64,000 nt of DNA from the NCBI GenBank assembly GCA_044230315.1, contig JBGARJ010000006.1, positions 62,001 through 126,000 on the forward strand, read 5' to 3'. The stretch is from M3007 sp044230315 (GTDB lineage: Bacteria > Bacteroidota > Bacteroidia > Chitinophagales > Saprospiraceae). The notes below the pieces were generated by a model, which was not told where the DNA came from, ran no database searches, and saw only the letters and a program-made list of their open reading frames with translations. The translations under genes were made by a program, and so were the position numbers. This document shows positions 34,653 through 43,459 of this stretch, one piece after another. Every line of letters begins with the position of its first letter. The stretch's first letter is position 1.

Positions 34653-36168
34653 ATTCCCCTCTGCCGGCTGCCAATTGCAACCATGCCGGCGCCAGATAGT
34701 CCGCAATGTCGCCCGCTGTCAAACCGGCCTGACTAAGTGCCCGCGCCGCAAGATCACCCGCCAAACCGTGCAGATACACGCCGAGCAAGCAGGTCTCCCG
34801 CGCAGTATACCCCTGCGCCAGCAGACCGGTCAGGAGGCCGGTGAGCACATCGCCGCTTCCACCGGTAGCCATGCCGGGATTGCCCGTACTGTTGAACCAG
34901 CAACTTCCATCGGGGCAGGCAATAGCCGTATAAGCGCCTTTCAGGACGATGAAAATGCCCAGTTCCTGCGCTATGTTCCGTTGCAAGGCGTTGCGTTCAA
35001 ATGCATTCGCCGTTGGGCCAAATAACCGTTCGAATTCTTTTGGATGCGGCGTAATGATCGTGTTTGGGGGCAAAAAGGCGCGCCAGCGGGGATGCGCGGC
35101 CAATAAATTGAGCGCATCGGCATCCAACACAAGCGGCACGTCGGCGCTTTGGACCAACCGCTTGAGGGCCTGTGCCGTCTTCGGGTCGGCCCCAATCCCG
35201 CAACCAGCGCCCATAGCCGTGTAGCGACCCGGTTCCGGCAAGCCCGACCAGCACAAGGGATCTGCATCCGTGCTGCACATGGCCTCCGGCACGCTGGTTT
35301 GCAGGATCGCGTATCCGCATTGGGGCGTATGCACCGTGAGCAGGCCTACACCCGAACGAAGACAAGCCTTGGCGGCCAACACCGCTGCCCCCATTTTGCC
35401 CATGCTGCCATTGACCAGTAAGGCGTGGCCATAAGTGCCCTTATGCGAAAAAACGGGCCGCGCGCGCAGTAACGGTTGCACCGCAGAACGGGTAGAAAAG
35501 TGAAATGGCGTTTCCGTCTGCTGGGCAAATTCCGGATGCAGCCCAATACTTCCGCAGGCCCACTCCCCTACCCGGCTGGCATTTTCAGGGAAAAAGAAGG
35601 CAAATTTTGGCGTTTCAAAACTGAATGTCCGATTCGCCTGAATACAGGGACCGGTGGTGGCCTGATCGGCAAAAAGGCCGCTGGGCAGATCGATCGACAC
35701 TTTTTCATTGGGCCATTGATTGATCCGGTCGATCAACAAGGCCCATTCCCCGCTCAACGGGCGCGTAAGGCCGGAGCCGAAAAGGGCGTCGATCACAACG
35801 TCGCCGGGCGGTATTGCCGGCAGGTCCCCTGGAGTATTCAGCCATTGCATTGCAATAACGTCATTGGGAGGCAATGCAGCCAGTTGCGCATCGAAATCGG
35901 CGCTGCGTTTCCCGCTGAAAGCACAAACCAATACCTTTACCGTATAAAATTGCCGGTGCAACAACCGGGCAACCGCCACGCCATCGCCGCCATTATTGCC
36001 GGTGCCGGCCAGGATGCAGACGGTCCGCCCTGTGTCGGGGTACAAACGGACAAACCAATCTGCAAATGCCGCGGCGGCGCGGTTCATCAAGTCAACGGAT
36101 GAAACCGGTTCGTGCGCAATGGTATAAGTGTCCCAGGCGCGTATTTGGTCGGTGCTGAAAATTTTCAT
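34651..36168 (-). CDS. nnr: Bifunctional NAD(P)H-hydrate epimerase / dehydratase
   Basis: Repairs hydrated NAD(P)H. The N-terminal YjeF_N epimerase domain (to ~210) has SSVDLMNRAAAAFADW and CILAGTGNNGGDGVAVARLL. The C-terminal ADP-dependent dehydratase domain (YjeF_C, from ~235) has VLDADALNLL, TIITPHPKEF and NPGMATGGSGDVLTGLLTGL. The length of 505 is normal. The start is ATG 36168, before the conserved MKIFSTDQIRAWD; a TTG three codons upstream is less likely. Its start codon is only 3 bases from that of the divergent CoA-transferase gene. Confidence 0.95.
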   Translation of the reverse strand: MKIFSTDQIRAWDTYTIAHEPVSSVDLMNRAAAAFADWFVRLYPDTGRTVCILAGTGNNGGDGVAVARLLHRQFYTVKVLVCAFSGKRSADFDAQLAALPPNDVIAMQWLNTPGDLPAIPPGDVVIDALFGSGLTRPLSGEWALLIDRINQWPNEKVSIDLPSGLFADQATTGPCIQANRTFSFETPKFAFFFPENASRVGEWACGSIGLHPEFAQQTETPFHFSTRSAVQPLLRARPVFSHKGTYGHALLVNGSMGKMGAAVLAAKACLRSGVGLLTVHTPQCGYAILQTSVPEAMCSTDADPLCWSGLPEPGRYTAMGAGCGIGADPKTAQALKRLVQSADVPLVLDADALNLLAAHPRWRAFLPPNTIITPHPKEFERLFGPTANAFERNALQRNIAQELGIFIVLKGAYTAIACPDGSCWFNSTGNPGMATGGSGDVLTGLLTGLLAQGYTARETCLLGVYLHGLAGDLAARALSQAGLTAGDIADYLAPAWLQLAAGRGE

Positions 36169-36171
36169 AAG

Positions 36172-37251
36172 ATGCAAGAGCAGTTCTTCAAGGGTTTGAA
36201 AGTAGTGGAATTAGCCTCGGTGCTCGCTGGTCCGGCAGTGGGTATGTTCTTCGCCGAACTGGGGGCCGAAGTTACCAAAATTGAAAATAAGACCACGGAG
36301 GGTGACGTCACCAGGGGCTGGAAATTGCCCTCGGAAGACCCGGAGGCCGCCATTTCCGCCTATTTCTGCAGTGTTAATTGGGGCAAAAAACACCTGCTGC
36401 TCGATTTAAATGACCCGGCGGCCCGCCAGGCTGTCCTCGAAATCACCGAAGCGGCCGATGTGGTGATCTCCAATTTTAAACCCAGTTCGGCCAAACGCCT
36501 GGGCATGGATGCCGAATCGCTCCGTACCCGCAACCCGGCCTTGATTTATGCGCAACTTAGCGCATTTGCCGATCCGGAGGACGAAAGCCCCGCTTTCGAC
36601 GTGGTACTGCAAGCTGAAGCCGGATTCATGTATATGACTGGCGAACCCGGTTGTCCTCCGGTGAAAATGCCCGTGGCCTTGATCGACCTCCTTGCGGCAC
36701 ACCAACTTAAAGAGGCTATCCTCCTCGCCCTGCTGCGCCGGGAGCGCACGGGGGCCGGCGCCACCGTGTCAGTATCGCTCCTGGAAAGTGCCTTGGCCTC
36801 CCTCGCCAACCAGGCCACCAACTGGCTCATGGCCGGTCATATCCCGCAACGCATGGGTGCCCAGCACCCCAATATTGCGCCTTATGGCGACACCTTCAGC
36901 TGCGCCGACGGGCAACAACTGTTGCTCGCCGTTGGTACTGAACGACAATTTCAGCAACTTTGCCGCTGCCTTGGACCACAGGAAGATTTGGGCGTCGACG
37001 ATTTTCAAACAAACCGCGGGCGCGTTCAACACCGGGCGAGGCTGAATTCTATCTTACGAACGGTGTTTTTGCAGAAAGATCTGGACGAATGGATGCGCCG
37101 TTTAAAAGATCACGGTGTTCCGGCGGCGCGCATTCGCGACATGCGCTCGGTTTTTTCCCAACCAACCGCGCAAGCCATGGTCCTGGAAGAAACCTGGCCC
37201 GACGGCACAGCGACCCGGCGGGTACGAACAAATGCTTTTAAAATCAGTTAA
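36172..37251 (+). CDS. CaiB/BaiF-type CoA-transferase (class III)
   Basis: Class III CoA-transferase or racemase-type enzyme, cytoplasmic. It has GLKVVELASVLAGPAVGMFFAELGAEV, VTKIE and KKHLLLDLNDP, then an acidic site in the DVVLQAEAGFMYMTGEPG region. At 359 residues it is slightly shorter than the usual ~400. The ATG at 36172 directly precedes the family start; the frame extends upstream inside nnr without similarity. It may form an operon with apbC, whose start is 32 bases after its stop. The acyl substrate cannot be told. Confidence 0.9.
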   Translation: MQEQFFKGLKVVELASVLAGPAVGMFFAELGAEVTKIENKTTEGDVTRGWKLPSEDPEAAISAYFCSVNWGKKHLLLDLNDPAARQAVLEITEAADVVISNFKPSSAKRLGMDAESLRTRNPALIYAQLSAFADPEDESPAFDVVLQAEAGFMYMTGEPGCPPVKMPVALIDLLAAHQLKEAILLALLRRERTGAGATVSVSLLESALASLANQATNWLMAGHIPQRMGAQHPNIAPYGDTFSCADGQQLLLAVGTERQFQQLCRCLGPQEDLGVDDFQTNRGRVQHRARLNSILRTVFLQKDLDEWMRRLKDHGVPAARIRDMRSVFSQPTAQAMVLEETWPDGTATRRVRTNAFKIS

Positions 37252-37283
37252 TGCTGTAAAACATCCGAATTGCGGATTCCCAT

Positions 37284-38372
37284 ATGAATAAAGAAGCCGT
37301 ACTCAATTGCCTGCGCACTGTACGCGACCCCAAAACCGGGCGCGATCTGATCACTGCCGGCATGGTACAAAACCTGGAAATTGATGGTAACAACGTCAAC
37401 TTCGCCCTGTTGATACCGTCGCTGCAAATGCACGGAAAGGCCGAGTTAAACTTCGCTTGTATTGGCGCCATCACCGCGCAATTTCCACAAGCCAATGTAA
37501 ATGTGCATTTTATGGCGCAGGCTCCCGGAAGCGATGAGCCTGCTAACGCTGTGCCGCACATCAAAAATATCATTGCTGTGGCCTCCGGGAAAGGCGGCGT
37601 GGGCAAAAGCACCGTAGCGGTCAATCTGGCGCTGGGACTTAAAAAACTCGGCGCCCGCGTGGGGTTGATGGATGCCGATGTGTATGGTCCGAGCATTCCA
37701 ACCATGCTGGGCCTCGCCGGTCAGCGCCCCAAAGTGCAGGAGGTCACCGGACAGATCAAAATGGTCCCTTTGGAAGCATTCGGCATGCCGTCGATCAGCA
37801 TTGGCAATATCATCGAACCCGAGCAGGCTGTGGTATTGCGCGGCCCGCGGCTGGCGGCTATTATCAAGCAATTTTTTAACGATGTGCTCTGGAATGATCT
37901 GGATTTTCTGATCGTCGATCTGCCGCCCGGCACCGGCGATGTACAACTTACCCTCGTGCAGACCGTACCGGTGACCGGGGTTGTATTGGTCACCACACCG
38001 CAGGATGTAGCCCTTGCCGATGCCATTAAGGCCATGAACATGTTTTTAATGCCACAAATTAATGTGCCCATCCTTGGCGTAGTGGAAAACATGGCCTGGT
38101 TTACGCCCGAAGAACTACCCGACAACAAGTACTTCATTTTTGGCCAGGGTGGCGGGAAAAAACTGGCGCAGGCTAGTCAATCGGTCCTGCTCGGCCAGGT
38201 TCCGTTGGTGCAAGGCATCCGCGAAGGGGGCGACAGCGGCACACCGGCAGTGTTACAAGAAAAAGGTGTGGTGGCGGAAGCCTTTTTGACTGTGGCCCAA
38301 AATACGCTCCGCCAGGTCGCCATCCGGAATGAGGTGTTGGAGCCCACCCAAACGGTGAAAGTTGCCGATTAG
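37284..38372 (+). CDS. apbC: Mrp/NBP35-type iron-sulfur carrier ATPase
   Basis: P-loop ATPase that carries and delivers Fe-S clusters. The N-terminal DUF59-like domain (~1-90) is followed by the deviant Walker A VASGKGGVGKSTVAVNLA, the aspartate switch LMDADVYGPSIPTMLG and LIVDLPPGTGDVQLTL. The usual CxxC near the C-terminus is not visible here: the corresponding segment reads VVENMAWFTPEELPDNKYFIF without Cys, so cluster binding may differ from the classical form. Length 362. Its stop codon overlaps that of convergent holA by two bases. Confidence 0.93.
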   Translation: MNKEAVLNCLRTVRDPKTGRDLITAGMVQNLEIDGNNVNFALLIPSLQMHGKAELNFACIGAITAQFPQANVNVHFMAQAPGSDEPANAVPHIKNIIAVASGKGGVGKSTVAVNLALGLKKLGARVGLMDADVYGPSIPTMLGLAGQRPKVQEVTGQIKMVPLEAFGMPSISIGNIIEPEQAVVLRGPRLAAIIKQFFNDVLWNDLDFLIVDLPPGTGDVQLTLVQTVPVTGVVLVTTPQDVALADAIKAMNMFLMPQINVPILGVVENMAWFTPEELPDNKYFIFGQGGGKKLAQASQSVLLGQVPLVQGIREGGDSGTPAVLQEKGVVAEAFLTVAQNTLRQVAIRNEVLEPTQTVKVAD

Positions 38373-39382
38373 GCATGCAGCATTTTCCAGAACAATTCCT
38401 TCATCAGTTCCGCTTCGTCGGTATTCGCCGTATCGGTATCTACCCCTTTTGAGCGCAGGTCATAGGTCCTGAGCAGGTGCAGGATTTGTTCGGTTTGGGT
38501 ACGGGAATACTGGCCGGCTGCCAGTTTGTATTCTTTCAAAAACCAATCGGAGCGGACTTCCAGGGTCTTGACCATTTCAGCGTCGCTGCTGCCGTTCAGA
38601 AAATAAAGCATGTACACTTTTGAAAAATAAGCGTACAGACTGGCGATCGTTACAATAAGCGGGTTCTTGCGGATGTTGGCGGCGAAATACTGTTCAATCC
38701 GGGCAATCTTCGGTACATCACGGGTAGCAAATGCGCGTTGCAGCTCGTAGACGTTGAAATCCTTGCTGATGCCGATAAACTCCTGAATATGAGCCGGCGT
38801 AACAGCGGCTCCCGGAGGCAGGTTGAGCGCCAGTTTGGTTAATTCGTTCGATATTTTAGCCAGATCGGTGCCCAAATACTCGGCCAGCAAAGCCGCAGCC
38901 GGCGCCTCGATGGTCAGTTTTTTGCTTTTACAATAGGCTGTGATCCAATCGGGCACCTGGTTATCGTACAACTTTTTGCTTTCAAACACGAAACCTTTGG
39001 CTGACAGCAGCTTCCCCAATTTGGAGCGCATGTCGTACTTCTTGTGTTTGTGGCATACCACAAATATGGTAGTCGGCATCGGGTTCTCCACATATCCGGC
39101 GAGTTCGCTCAGTGACTTCATCTCTTGCGCTTCGCGTAAAATAACCACCTGCAGTGCGCTCATCATCGGGTAACGGCGCAGATAATCCAACAAGGACAGG
39201 TGATCTACATCTTTTCCATACAAGACGGATTGATTAAACCCTTTTTCCGCTTCCGGAAGGGCATGCGCATCAATAGTCGCTTCGATCTGGTCGATAAAAA
39301 ACGGCTCCTCCCCGTGCAGGAAATAGATAGGCTGAAATTTTTTCGCCCGAACGTCCCGAAGAATCTCTTCGTAACTCATCAT
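38369..39382 (-). CDS. holA: DNA polymerase III subunit delta
   Basis: Clamp-loader subunit that opens the beta clamp. It shows the HolA layout: FQPIYFLHGEEPFFIDQIEA at the N-terminus, an AAA-like domain without a Walker A, LPPGAAVTPAHIQEFIG and a C-terminal helical domain. The length of 337 is typical. Two adjacent ATG codons (39382, 39379) are possible starts. A TATCTTCG box ends five bases upstream of the first, so the mRNA may be leaderless. Confidence 0.93.
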   Translation of the reverse strand: MMSYEEILRDVRAKKFQPIYFLHGEEPFFIDQIEATIDAHALPEAEKGFNQSVLYGKDVDHLSLLDYLRRYPMMSALQVVILREAQEMKSLSELAGYVENPMPTTIFVVCHKHKKYDMRSKLGKLLSAKGFVFESKKLYDNQVPDWITAYCKSKKLTIEAPAAALLAEYLGTDLAKISNELTKLALNLPPGAAVTPAHIQEFIGISKDFNVYELQRAFATRDVPKIARIEQYFAANIRKNPLIVTIASLYAYFSKVYMLYFLNGSSDAEMVKTLEVRSDWFLKEYKLAAGQYSRTQTEQILHLLRTYDLRSKGVDTDTANTDEAELMKELFWKMLHA

Positions 39383-39386
39383 GCGG

Positions 39387-39394
39387 CGAAGATA
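39387..39394 (-). promoter_or_regulatory. -7 box of holA (possibly leaderless transcript)
   Basis: The minus strand reads TATCTTCG, identical to the tRNA-Leu and lepB boxes. Its end is five bases before the holA ATG, so transcription would begin at or next to the start codon. A clear -33 TTG is lacking. Confidence 0.45.
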
Positions 39395-39627
39395 AGCGAC
39401 TTGCCGCTTCGTAAAGTTGCTGCAGCTGGTCTAAATAGTTCAATAGAGCCAGGATATTATCCCGGGTTCACCGCTTGAGACTCAACTACCCCATCCCATT
39501 TAGTCTAAAAAACGGTGCACTCACCCGCCAAAGCGCACTGTTCAGACAATCTGCTTTTAAAACGCGACTTTTTTCTGCAATTAATTGTTAATATTTCGTT
39601 ACCACCATACACGATCCATGCTGCTCT

Positions 39628-40209
39628 ATGATTTTTCAAAATTTAATTTTCACAACTGCGGGTTTGATCCTTGGAACAATCAGCGTAACGAGCGGGCAAT
39701 CCTCCGACACTGATTCATGTCAATCCAAACCAATACCCGGACGATCTGCCGACACCGAAGTTTGTACGGAACCGGATAACGGGAAGGCTTCAAAACGGTC
39801 CGTATGGCGAAACATTCAGTTTACGGGCGGTCAGCTGACATTGCCATTTAAAATCCGGCCGAAAGCGGATACCCACTCTTTTCGCCTGACGACCGATGTC
39901 ACCGTCGGTGCATTCGTCGGGATTACAAAACGGCTGTCAGGCAAAAAGGAAATATTACTGACGATCCCGATAGCGGCCGGATTGACTTTTGTGAACCTGA
40001 ATAACAATAACACCACGTTCGATCTGGAGCTCCAGGACGCCGAAGTGGTCCCGGGTTTGACCTGGAGCACCGGGATCATTTTACAACTCGAGCAATACAG
40101 CCTGGGGTTGATGTTGGGCAAAGACTACGCCAGTGAGGTCGGCAACCAATGGGAATACCACCGCAAGGTGTGGTGGTCGTTCGGGATCGGGTTCACCTTT
40201 TTCCATTAG
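39628..40209 (+). CDS. Probable outer-membrane beta-barrel protein, unknown
   Basis: A 193-residue exported protein: signal peptide to about TSGQSS, a Cys/Pro-containing spacer, then alternating hydrophobic strands (FRLTTDVTVGAFVGITKRL, ILLTIPIAAGLTFVNLNN) and a terminal aromatic strand (SFGIGFTFFH), the typical C-terminus of small outer-membrane barrels. No specific family recognised. It ends 4 bases before the stop of the convergent dehydrogenase gene. The preceding 245 bp hold no other gene. Confidence 0.7.
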   Translation: MIFQNLIFTTAGLILGTISVTSGQSSDTDSCQSKPIPGRSADTEVCTEPDNGKASKRSVWRNIQFTGGQLTLPFKIRPKADTHSFRLTTDVTVGAFVGITKRLSGKKEILLTIPIAAGLTFVNLNNNNTTFDLELQDAEVVPGLTWSTGIILQLEQYSLGLMLGKDYASEVGNQWEYHRKVWWSFGIGFTFFH

Positions 40210-40213
40210 CGCT

Positions 40214-41101
40214 TTATTTGAACCGGCCCGCAACTGCTATTTCTTTGCTGCCGGGCGTATAGGTATAGAATCCTTCACCGCTTTTTGCACCTAATTTGCC
40301 GGCCGTAACCATATTGACCAACAAAGGGCAGGGTGCGTATTTGGGTTGACCGAAACCATCCTGCAACACGCGCAGAATGGCCAGGCAAACATCGAGCCCG
40401 ATAAAATCCGCCAATTGAAGCGGTCCCATCGGGTGGGCCATGCCAAGCTTCATGACCGTATCGATCTCTTCCACTCCGCTGACGCCTTCGTACAAGGCAT
40501 ATATCGCTTCGTTGATCATCGGCATGAGGATGCGGTTAGCTACAAAACCTGGGTAATCGTTTACCTCTACCGGCACTTTTTCCAAGCCGCGGGAAAGGTC
40601 CATAATAGTTTGGGTAACTACGTCGGAGGTGGCATAGCCCCGGATAACCTCTACCAGTTTCATGACCGGTACGGGGTTCATAAAATGCATGCCGATCACC
40701 TTCTCCGGACGTTTGGTGGCGGCTGCAATGGTTGTAATGCTGATACTGCTGGTATTCGTTGCCAGAATGGCTTTTTCAGGGGCGAACTGATCCAGGTCGC
40801 TAAAGATTTTCAATTTCAGGGCGCTGTTTTCCGTAGCGGCTTCCACAATCAGGTCGGCATTGGATGCTCCTTCCTTCATATCGGTCATCGGATGGATGCG
40901 GTTCAGGGTTGCCGATTTTTCCGCCTCGGTGAGAGCGCCTTTACCGATCTGCCGGTCGAGGTTTTTGGCAATGGTAACCAGGGCCTTATCCAGTACGCCG
41001 GAAGCTACATCCACCAGCGTGACCCGGTAGCCGTGTTGCGCAAAAACGTGGGCGATACCATTGCCCATGGTACCGCCGCCTATTACTGTTATGTTTTGCA
41101 T
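40214..41101 (-). CDS. 3-hydroxybutyryl-CoA / 3-hydroxyacyl-CoA dehydrogenase
   Basis: NAD-dependent oxidation of 3-hydroxyacyl-CoA in beta-oxidation or butyrate metabolism. The Rossmann loop is ITVIGGGTMGNGIAHVFAQ. The catalytic His is in GMHFMNPVPVMKLVEVIRG, and PGFVANRILMPMINEA and MAHPMGPLQLADFIGLD follow. At 295 residues it is the stand-alone form, not a FadB fusion. A TACCTTTG box lies 45 bases upstream. Confidence 0.95.
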   Translation of the reverse strand: MQNITVIGGGTMGNGIAHVFAQHGYRVTLVDVASGVLDKALVTIAKNLDRQIGKGALTEAEKSATLNRIHPMTDMKEGASNADLIVEAATENSALKLKIFSDLDQFAPEKAILATNTSSISITTIAAATKRPEKVIGMHFMNPVPVMKLVEVIRGYATSDVVTQTIMDLSRGLEKVPVEVNDYPGFVANRILMPMINEAIYALYEGVSGVEEIDTVMKLGMAHPMGPLQLADFIGLDVCLAILRVLQDGFGQPKYAPCPLLVNMVTAGKLGAKSGEGFYTYTPGSKEIAVAGRFK

Positions 41102-41145
41102 GTTCAGATGTGGTGTGCTGTTTATTTTTTGGTGAAGAGCAGCGG

Positions 41146-41153
41146 CAAAGGTA
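41146..41153 (-). promoter_or_regulatory. -7 box of the 3-hydroxyacyl-CoA dehydrogenase gene
   Basis: The minus strand reads TACCTTTG, a match to TAnnTTTG. A TTG (minus strand, 41179-41177) lies 23 bases upstream, close to the expected spacing. Confidence 0.55.
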
Positions 41154-41175
41154 GGATTCCATTATTTTCTGAAAA

Positions 41176-42531
41176 TCAATTGCCGAAGAGTTTATTCCAA
41201 ATACCGCCCTTGTTTTTGGCGGCGCGGGCTTTCTCTAAAAATTCAAGCGCTGTTTCCTGCTCCGGGTCGCTCTGGAGCGCACGCTCACAAAACTGTATAG
41301 CTTCATCCAGTTGGTTCTGCTCAAAGGCTATTACCCCTAAAATCGCAAACGCTTCGGCCATATCCGGGTTTTGGCGGATCGACTCTTGCAGGTATTTTAC
41401 TGCCTGGGTGTAATTGCCCCGCATCTTGTAAACCAGCCCGAGGAAAAACCAGGCATGCGCATAGTCGGGCGCCTGCCGCACCGACTCCAGAAAATCGCGT
41501 TCGGCCGGGTCATATTCTTCCAAAAAATAATAGGCGATACCCCGCACGGTTTGCATCTCCGGTTGCTTCGGGTCCAGTTCCAAGGCCTTGGTTATGAACT
41601 CGATAGCCTGGCGGTATTGGCCCAAATGGTACTGGCAAAGGCCATAACTCCCCCAATAGGGAGCATTGTCCGGATCGGCCTTCAACGCTATTTTCAAATC
41701 GGTCATGGAGCCTTCATAATCCTGCGTATGCACCCGGCATACACCGCGCAGGCCATAGGCAGTGGACGGCTGAAAATTATCCTGGATACAATGATCCATA
41801 TCATCCACAGCCTGTGCGTACTGGCCAAGGTGCATCGCGGCAAGGCCGCGGTTAAAGCGGGCGGTGAGCAATTCCGGGTCGGCAACTACGGCAGCATTAA
41901 AGTCTTTATAGGCGCGCTCGTAGTCGGCCTGTTGTTCCATCCGAATGTTGCCGCGGTTATTGAGCGCAATGGCCAGTTTCGGGTTTTGATGCAAGGCTTC
42001 GGTGTACCAGTGGGTGGCTTCATCCCACATGCCGAGTTCTTCGTGCAGACTGCCCAGGTATTGTTTGGCCTCCCAGGATTGCGGATTTTTTTCCAGAAAG
42101 GCCGTCAAATCAGCCATAGCTCCGGCATAGTCGCCGGTTTGCATTTTGCTGTAGCCGGTTTGGAGCAAATCGGGCGGCGCTCCAGCCGTTTGTCCGGCCA
42201 CCGGTTTGGGAGAGGCGCTATCGGTTACGGAAATACCCGAAGATGGGACGGCGGTATTTTGCCGGGTCTGAAGTTGTTTGGTCGCTACCGTGATCAGTTT
42301 CAGGGTGGAGAAGCTGATATTACTGAACTGAATGGAATATTCCTTGTAATCGATCAGGTTCAGGCGGCTTTGTTGCTGGCACATATTCATTTGCTGCTGC
42401 AAAGCATACGCCTCGTCGACCAAATCGGGATCTATCTCGTCCAGAATTTTAGCCAGATCGGCAAGCGCCTCTTCCGTTTCGCTTTTCCGGATACGCTCTT
42501 TTAATTCCTGGAGCAGTTGTAACAATTCCAT
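41176..42531 (-). CDS. Tetratricopeptide-repeat protein
   Basis: A 451-residue cytoplasmic protein. The N-terminus is a charged coiled-coil-like helix (LQELKERIRKSETEEALADL); from ~120 onward there are about nine TPR units, for example AIALNNRGNIRMEQQADYE and LTARFNRGLAAMHLGQYAQA. It is a protein-interaction scaffold without an enzyme domain. Its start codon lies 79 bp downstream of the barrel-protein gene stop on the same strand; the gap holds a pair of AAACATGTT sequences. Confidence 0.9.
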   Translation of the reverse strand: MELLQLLQELKERIRKSETEEALADLAKILDEIDPDLVDEAYALQQQMNMCQQQSRLNLIDYKEYSIQFSNISFSTLKLITVATKQLQTRQNTAVPSSGISVTDSASPKPVAGQTAGAPPDLLQTGYSKMQTGDYAGAMADLTAFLEKNPQSWEAKQYLGSLHEELGMWDEATHWYTEALHQNPKLAIALNNRGNIRMEQQADYERAYKDFNAAVVADPELLTARFNRGLAAMHLGQYAQAVDDMDHCIQDNFQPSTAYGLRGVCRVHTQDYEGSMTDLKIALKADPDNAPYWGSYGLCQYHLGQYRQAIEFITKALELDPKQPEMQTVRGIAYYFLEEYDPAERDFLESVRQAPDYAHAWFFLGLVYKMRGNYTQAVKYLQESIRQNPDMAEAFAILGVIAFEQNQLDEAIQFCERALQSDPEQETALEFLEKARAAKNKGGIWNKLFGN

Positions 42532-42560
42532 ATTGCTTGATTTACCTGTTGAGTGCCAAT

Positions 42561-42600
42561 AAACATGTTGGGATCTTTACGCTGCGGGACCAAACATGTT
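42561..42600. repeat. Short AAACATGTT pair between TPR and barrel genes
   Basis: Two copies of AAACATGTT (42561-42569 and 42592-42600) flank 22 bases; the inner GGGA/GGTCC sides can pair weakly. The termini resemble the ends of the 161-bp element (ACATGTTTGG). It may be a remnant or a weak terminator. Confidence 0.3.
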
Positions 42601-42610
42601 AAAAAGCGAT

Positions 42611-43423
42611 TCATTTTCGCCACACGATAGTGGCCGAGGGCGTAAGACCTAATACCGGGTGCCATTCCACCCCGGTATCAAATGCCAGGCCATTTTGCAA
42701 CCGGATACCACCGCCAAAGGCCATACGCCCTGGCCCTGTCCGCAGCCCCAAACGCAATACCAACAAATCAAGCGGATGGTATTCGACACCGGCTTTTACC
42801 TGCACCGGTCGCTCCAGGTCCTTTTCCGTCTCAGCCAGCAGGATCAACGTAGGGCCTGCGCGCCATGCGGCGCCAAGCCGGAATACGGTAGGCACGAGTG
42901 CGTCGCCCAACTCAAACTGAACCGGATTTTGAACCCGGGCGCCCAACCAGATATCGGGTAAAGGATTGGCCAGCACGCTCAAACCAACGTTAACGCCCGC
43001 CGCGCTGCCGTATTCACGGGCGGATACGTGCAAAAGGTCAGCAGAACCACCCACCAACAATTTTGCTCCCAAGCGGCGGCCATAAATCAGCCGGACCCGT
43101 TGTTCGCTGTACGCTTCAATGGACGAGTGTGTGAGATCCAACCCCAGACCATCTGATTTGGAGAGCGGGAAAAAGCCTTGCAACTGGGCTGTTTGCCAGC
43201 CGGTAATACCATATGGCAAGGCCGAACCCAAAAAAACACCCCATTTTTCACCCATTCCGGGTACGGCGTCGTTGCCTAAACCAGCGGCTGCGCCGGGATA
43301 GGCAACACCCGCACCTCCGAGGGTCATGGTGGCAGCATTTTCAAAAGGGCGCATAAAGACCTGTGCCGACGTTGGTGTCGACAGTATCCCTAAAATAAGC
43401 CAGAGGTATAACCGCATGCGCAT
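42611..43423 (-). CDS. Outer-membrane beta-barrel protein, PorV/PorQ-like
   Basis: A 270-residue exported protein with signal peptide (ILSTPTSAQVF) and the N-terminal motif of PorV/PorQ/FadL-type barrels (ENAATMTLGGAGVAYPGAAAGLGND). It then alternates strand sequences to a final VWRK. In the T9SS such proteins shuttle or accept substrates, but this one could equally be a general porin. The neighbouring TPR gene is downstream on the same strand. The start is ATG 43423; a second ATG is at 43417. Confidence 0.7.
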   Translation of the reverse strand: MRMRLYLWLILGILSTPTSAQVFMRPFENAATMTLGGAGVAYPGAAAGLGNDAVPGMGEKWGVFLGSALPYGITGWQTAQLQGFFPLSKSDGLGLDLTHSSIEAYSEQRVRLIYGRRLGAKLLVGGSADLLHVSAREYGSAAGVNVGLSVLANPLPDIWLGARVQNPVQFELGDALVPTVFRLGAAWRAGPTLILLAETEKDLERPVQVKAGVEYHPLDLLVLRLGLRTGPGRMAFGGGIRLQNGLAFDTGVEWHPVLGLTPSATIVWRK

Positions 43424-43459
43424 AGTTTTTACGAAGGTACGACAGGCCGGAAGCCGGCA

